Of a DNA stretch of 23,922 nt, positions 23,127 through 23,922 are shown piece after piece. The notes beneath the pieces are model-generated. The model was given only the letters and a program-made list of their open reading frames with translations, made no database searches and was not told the DNA's origin. Source of the DNA: an uncultured Bacillota bacterium (GTDB lineage Bacteria > Bacillota > Clostridia > Christensenellales > UBA1242); NCBI GenBank assembly GCA_900545735.1, contig URAC01000006.1, positions 1-23,922 on the forward strand. Reading direction: 5' to 3'. Every line of letters starts with the position of its first letter. Position 1 is the stretch's first letter. Position numbers and translations under genes: made by a program.

Positions 23127-23141
23127 TTTACACCTGTTTTT

Positions 23142-23169
23142 ATTATATCATTAAAAGATTAAATGTCAA
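23142..23169 (-). promoter_or_regulatory. Sigma-A-type promoter of prfB operon
   Basis: On the minus strand, -35 TTGACA (23169-23164), 16-bp spacer, -10 TATAAT (23147-23142), 16 bp before the prfB ATG. It lies in the gap after the helicase gene. Confidence 0.85.
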
Positions 23170-23181
23170 CTTCGACCAAAT

Positions 23182-23904
23182 TTATTCATTTGTAGCAATT
23201 ACTAACTTATTTGTCGCTCTTGTAATTATATTATATAAAATGTTTTTGTCTAATTTTTTATTTGTATCAAATTTATCAAAGTTATAAACCACAACTTGCT
23301 CAAATTCAATTCCTTTAACATTATTGACACTTGCAATCAAAACTTTTCCGTGTTCAAATTTGTTTAAAGAACAATCAATCTTATGTTTCAAAATATTGTA
23401 AATTTCGCTTGCCGATTTTTCATCTTTACACAAAACAGCCTTTGTTTCAAATCGACTTGCATTTAGATTTTCAGCAATTTCGTTTACTTTTATAAAATCA
23501 ACTTTTTCGCCATTTCTGTCAAAGTTTGTTCCACCAACATCTTTAATCTTATTTGCCATTTCAGCAATTTGATTTGTCATTCTATAAGATTTTGTTAAAT
23601 AAATTACATCGCCCAAATCAAAATTTACAGAAAGTTTAAGCAAATATTTTTCATCAAGATTTTTAAAAATTGATTGATTAATATCCCCAAGGACTATCCA
23701 ATTACAAGGGCAAATTTGTCTTAACAACTCAAAATGCAATGGCGCATATTCTTGAAATTCATCAACAATTAATAACTTAACTTCGTTTTTCTTTTCTAAT
23801 CCATAATAATGATTTGCTAAATATAAAATTGCAATTAAATCATCATAATTTATTAAAATTTTGCTATTTTTATAATTTTTTTCTAATTTTTGACACTCCA
23901 AAGA
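23182..23904 (-). CDS. HelD-like UvrD/Rep superfamily helicase, C-terminal part
   Basis: About 240 C-terminal residues of a superfamily-1 helicase. Visible motifs, in order: II LLIVDEFQEYAPLHFELL, III WIVLGDINQSIF, IV LTKSYRMTNQIAEMA, V ASVNNVKGIEFEQVVVY and VI ITRATNKLVI. The VDEFQEYxPLxxELL and GDINQSIF wording resembles HelD, the helicase-like factor that strips and recycles stalled RNA polymerase in Bacillota. Helicase IV or another Rep-like enzyme is possible. The N-terminus, with Walker A, is lost beyond the contig end. A frame can be read into the adapter and yields a false MYKRQ start, which is not biological. Confidence 0.82.
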   Translation of the reverse strand, partial: SLECQKLEKNYKNSKILINYDDLIAILYLANHYYGLEKKNEVKLLIVDEFQEYAPLHFELLRQICPCNWIVLGDINQSIFKNLDEKYLLKLSVNFDLGDVIYLTKSYRMTNQIAEMANKIKDVGGTNFDRNGEKVDFIKVNEIAENLNASRFETKAVLCKDEKSASEIYNILKHKIDCSLNKFEHGKVLIASVNNVKGIEFEQVVVYNFDKFDTNKKLDKNILYNIITRATNKLVIATNE

Positions 23905-23922
23905 CTGTCTCTTATACACATC
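23905..23922 (-). other. Nextera mosaic-end adapter (artefact)
   Basis: CTGTCTCTTATACACATC is the reverse complement of the Nextera transposon mosaic end, lacking only its last base. It is adapter sequence, not genome, and marks the right-hand end of the real insert at 23904. Confidence 0.98.

Overview
The window is AT-rich DNA from a Gram-positive-type bacterium, most likely an uncultured Clostridia-like member of the Bacillota. The signs are the order hrcA-grpE-dnaK-dnaJ behind a CIRCE operator, strong Shine-Dalgarno sites, sigma-A-like promoters, a lipoprotein serine protease, a MarR-controlled heterodimeric ABC exporter and a low-GC codon bias. Both ends are Illumina Nextera adapter (1-46 and 23905-23922), so this is an untrimmed assembled contig. 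The two outermost genes are cut at the adapter junctions.

Layout. 47-546 (+): tail of a GNAT acetyltransferase. 575-5208 (-): heat-shock operon hrcA-grpE-dnaK-dnaJ, with a TTGACT-17-TATAAT promoter and a CIRCE site at 5231-5290. 5329-6255: two small XRE regulators (-) facing a Cys-rich 90-aa protein (+). Between the second regulator and the Cys-rich gene lie three operator-like palindromes spaced exactly 28 bp apart. 6307-6392 (+): tRNA-Leu(CAA) and terminator, then about 230 bp of hairpin-rich DNA without a gene that ends in a near-copy of that terminator. 6707-10689 (-): tightly packed ferredoxin, Ppx/GppA-like protein, lipoprotein HtrA-like protease and MreB-like actin. 10842-12294 (-): AprX-type subtilase plus a 98-aa unknown. 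12360-13852 (+): Asn-rich unknown overlapping murG. 13888-17882 (-): marR and a heterodimeric ABC exporter. 18023-20302 (+): class A PBP. 20339-23126 (-): prfB (with the classic +1 frameshift site), an unknown 200-aa gene and tsaD. 23182-23904 (-): C-terminal part of a HelD-like helicase.

How the parts fit. Several units concern protein quality (HrcA regulon, HtrA, AprX-like protease) and the cell envelope (MurG, class A PBP, MreB-like actin). Within operons most genes are separated by 1-14 bp, and stop codons often sit inside the next gene's Shine-Dalgarno, which suggests translational coupling. Convergent gene pairs share bidirectional terminators.

Most worth a second look are: the three-operator switch controlling the Cys-rich protein; the ferredoxin/Ppx-like/HtrA/MreB-like operon, whose Ppx-like member has lost several canonical motif residues; and the structured segment after tRNA-Leu. 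I saw no CRISPR array, insertion sequence or integrase.
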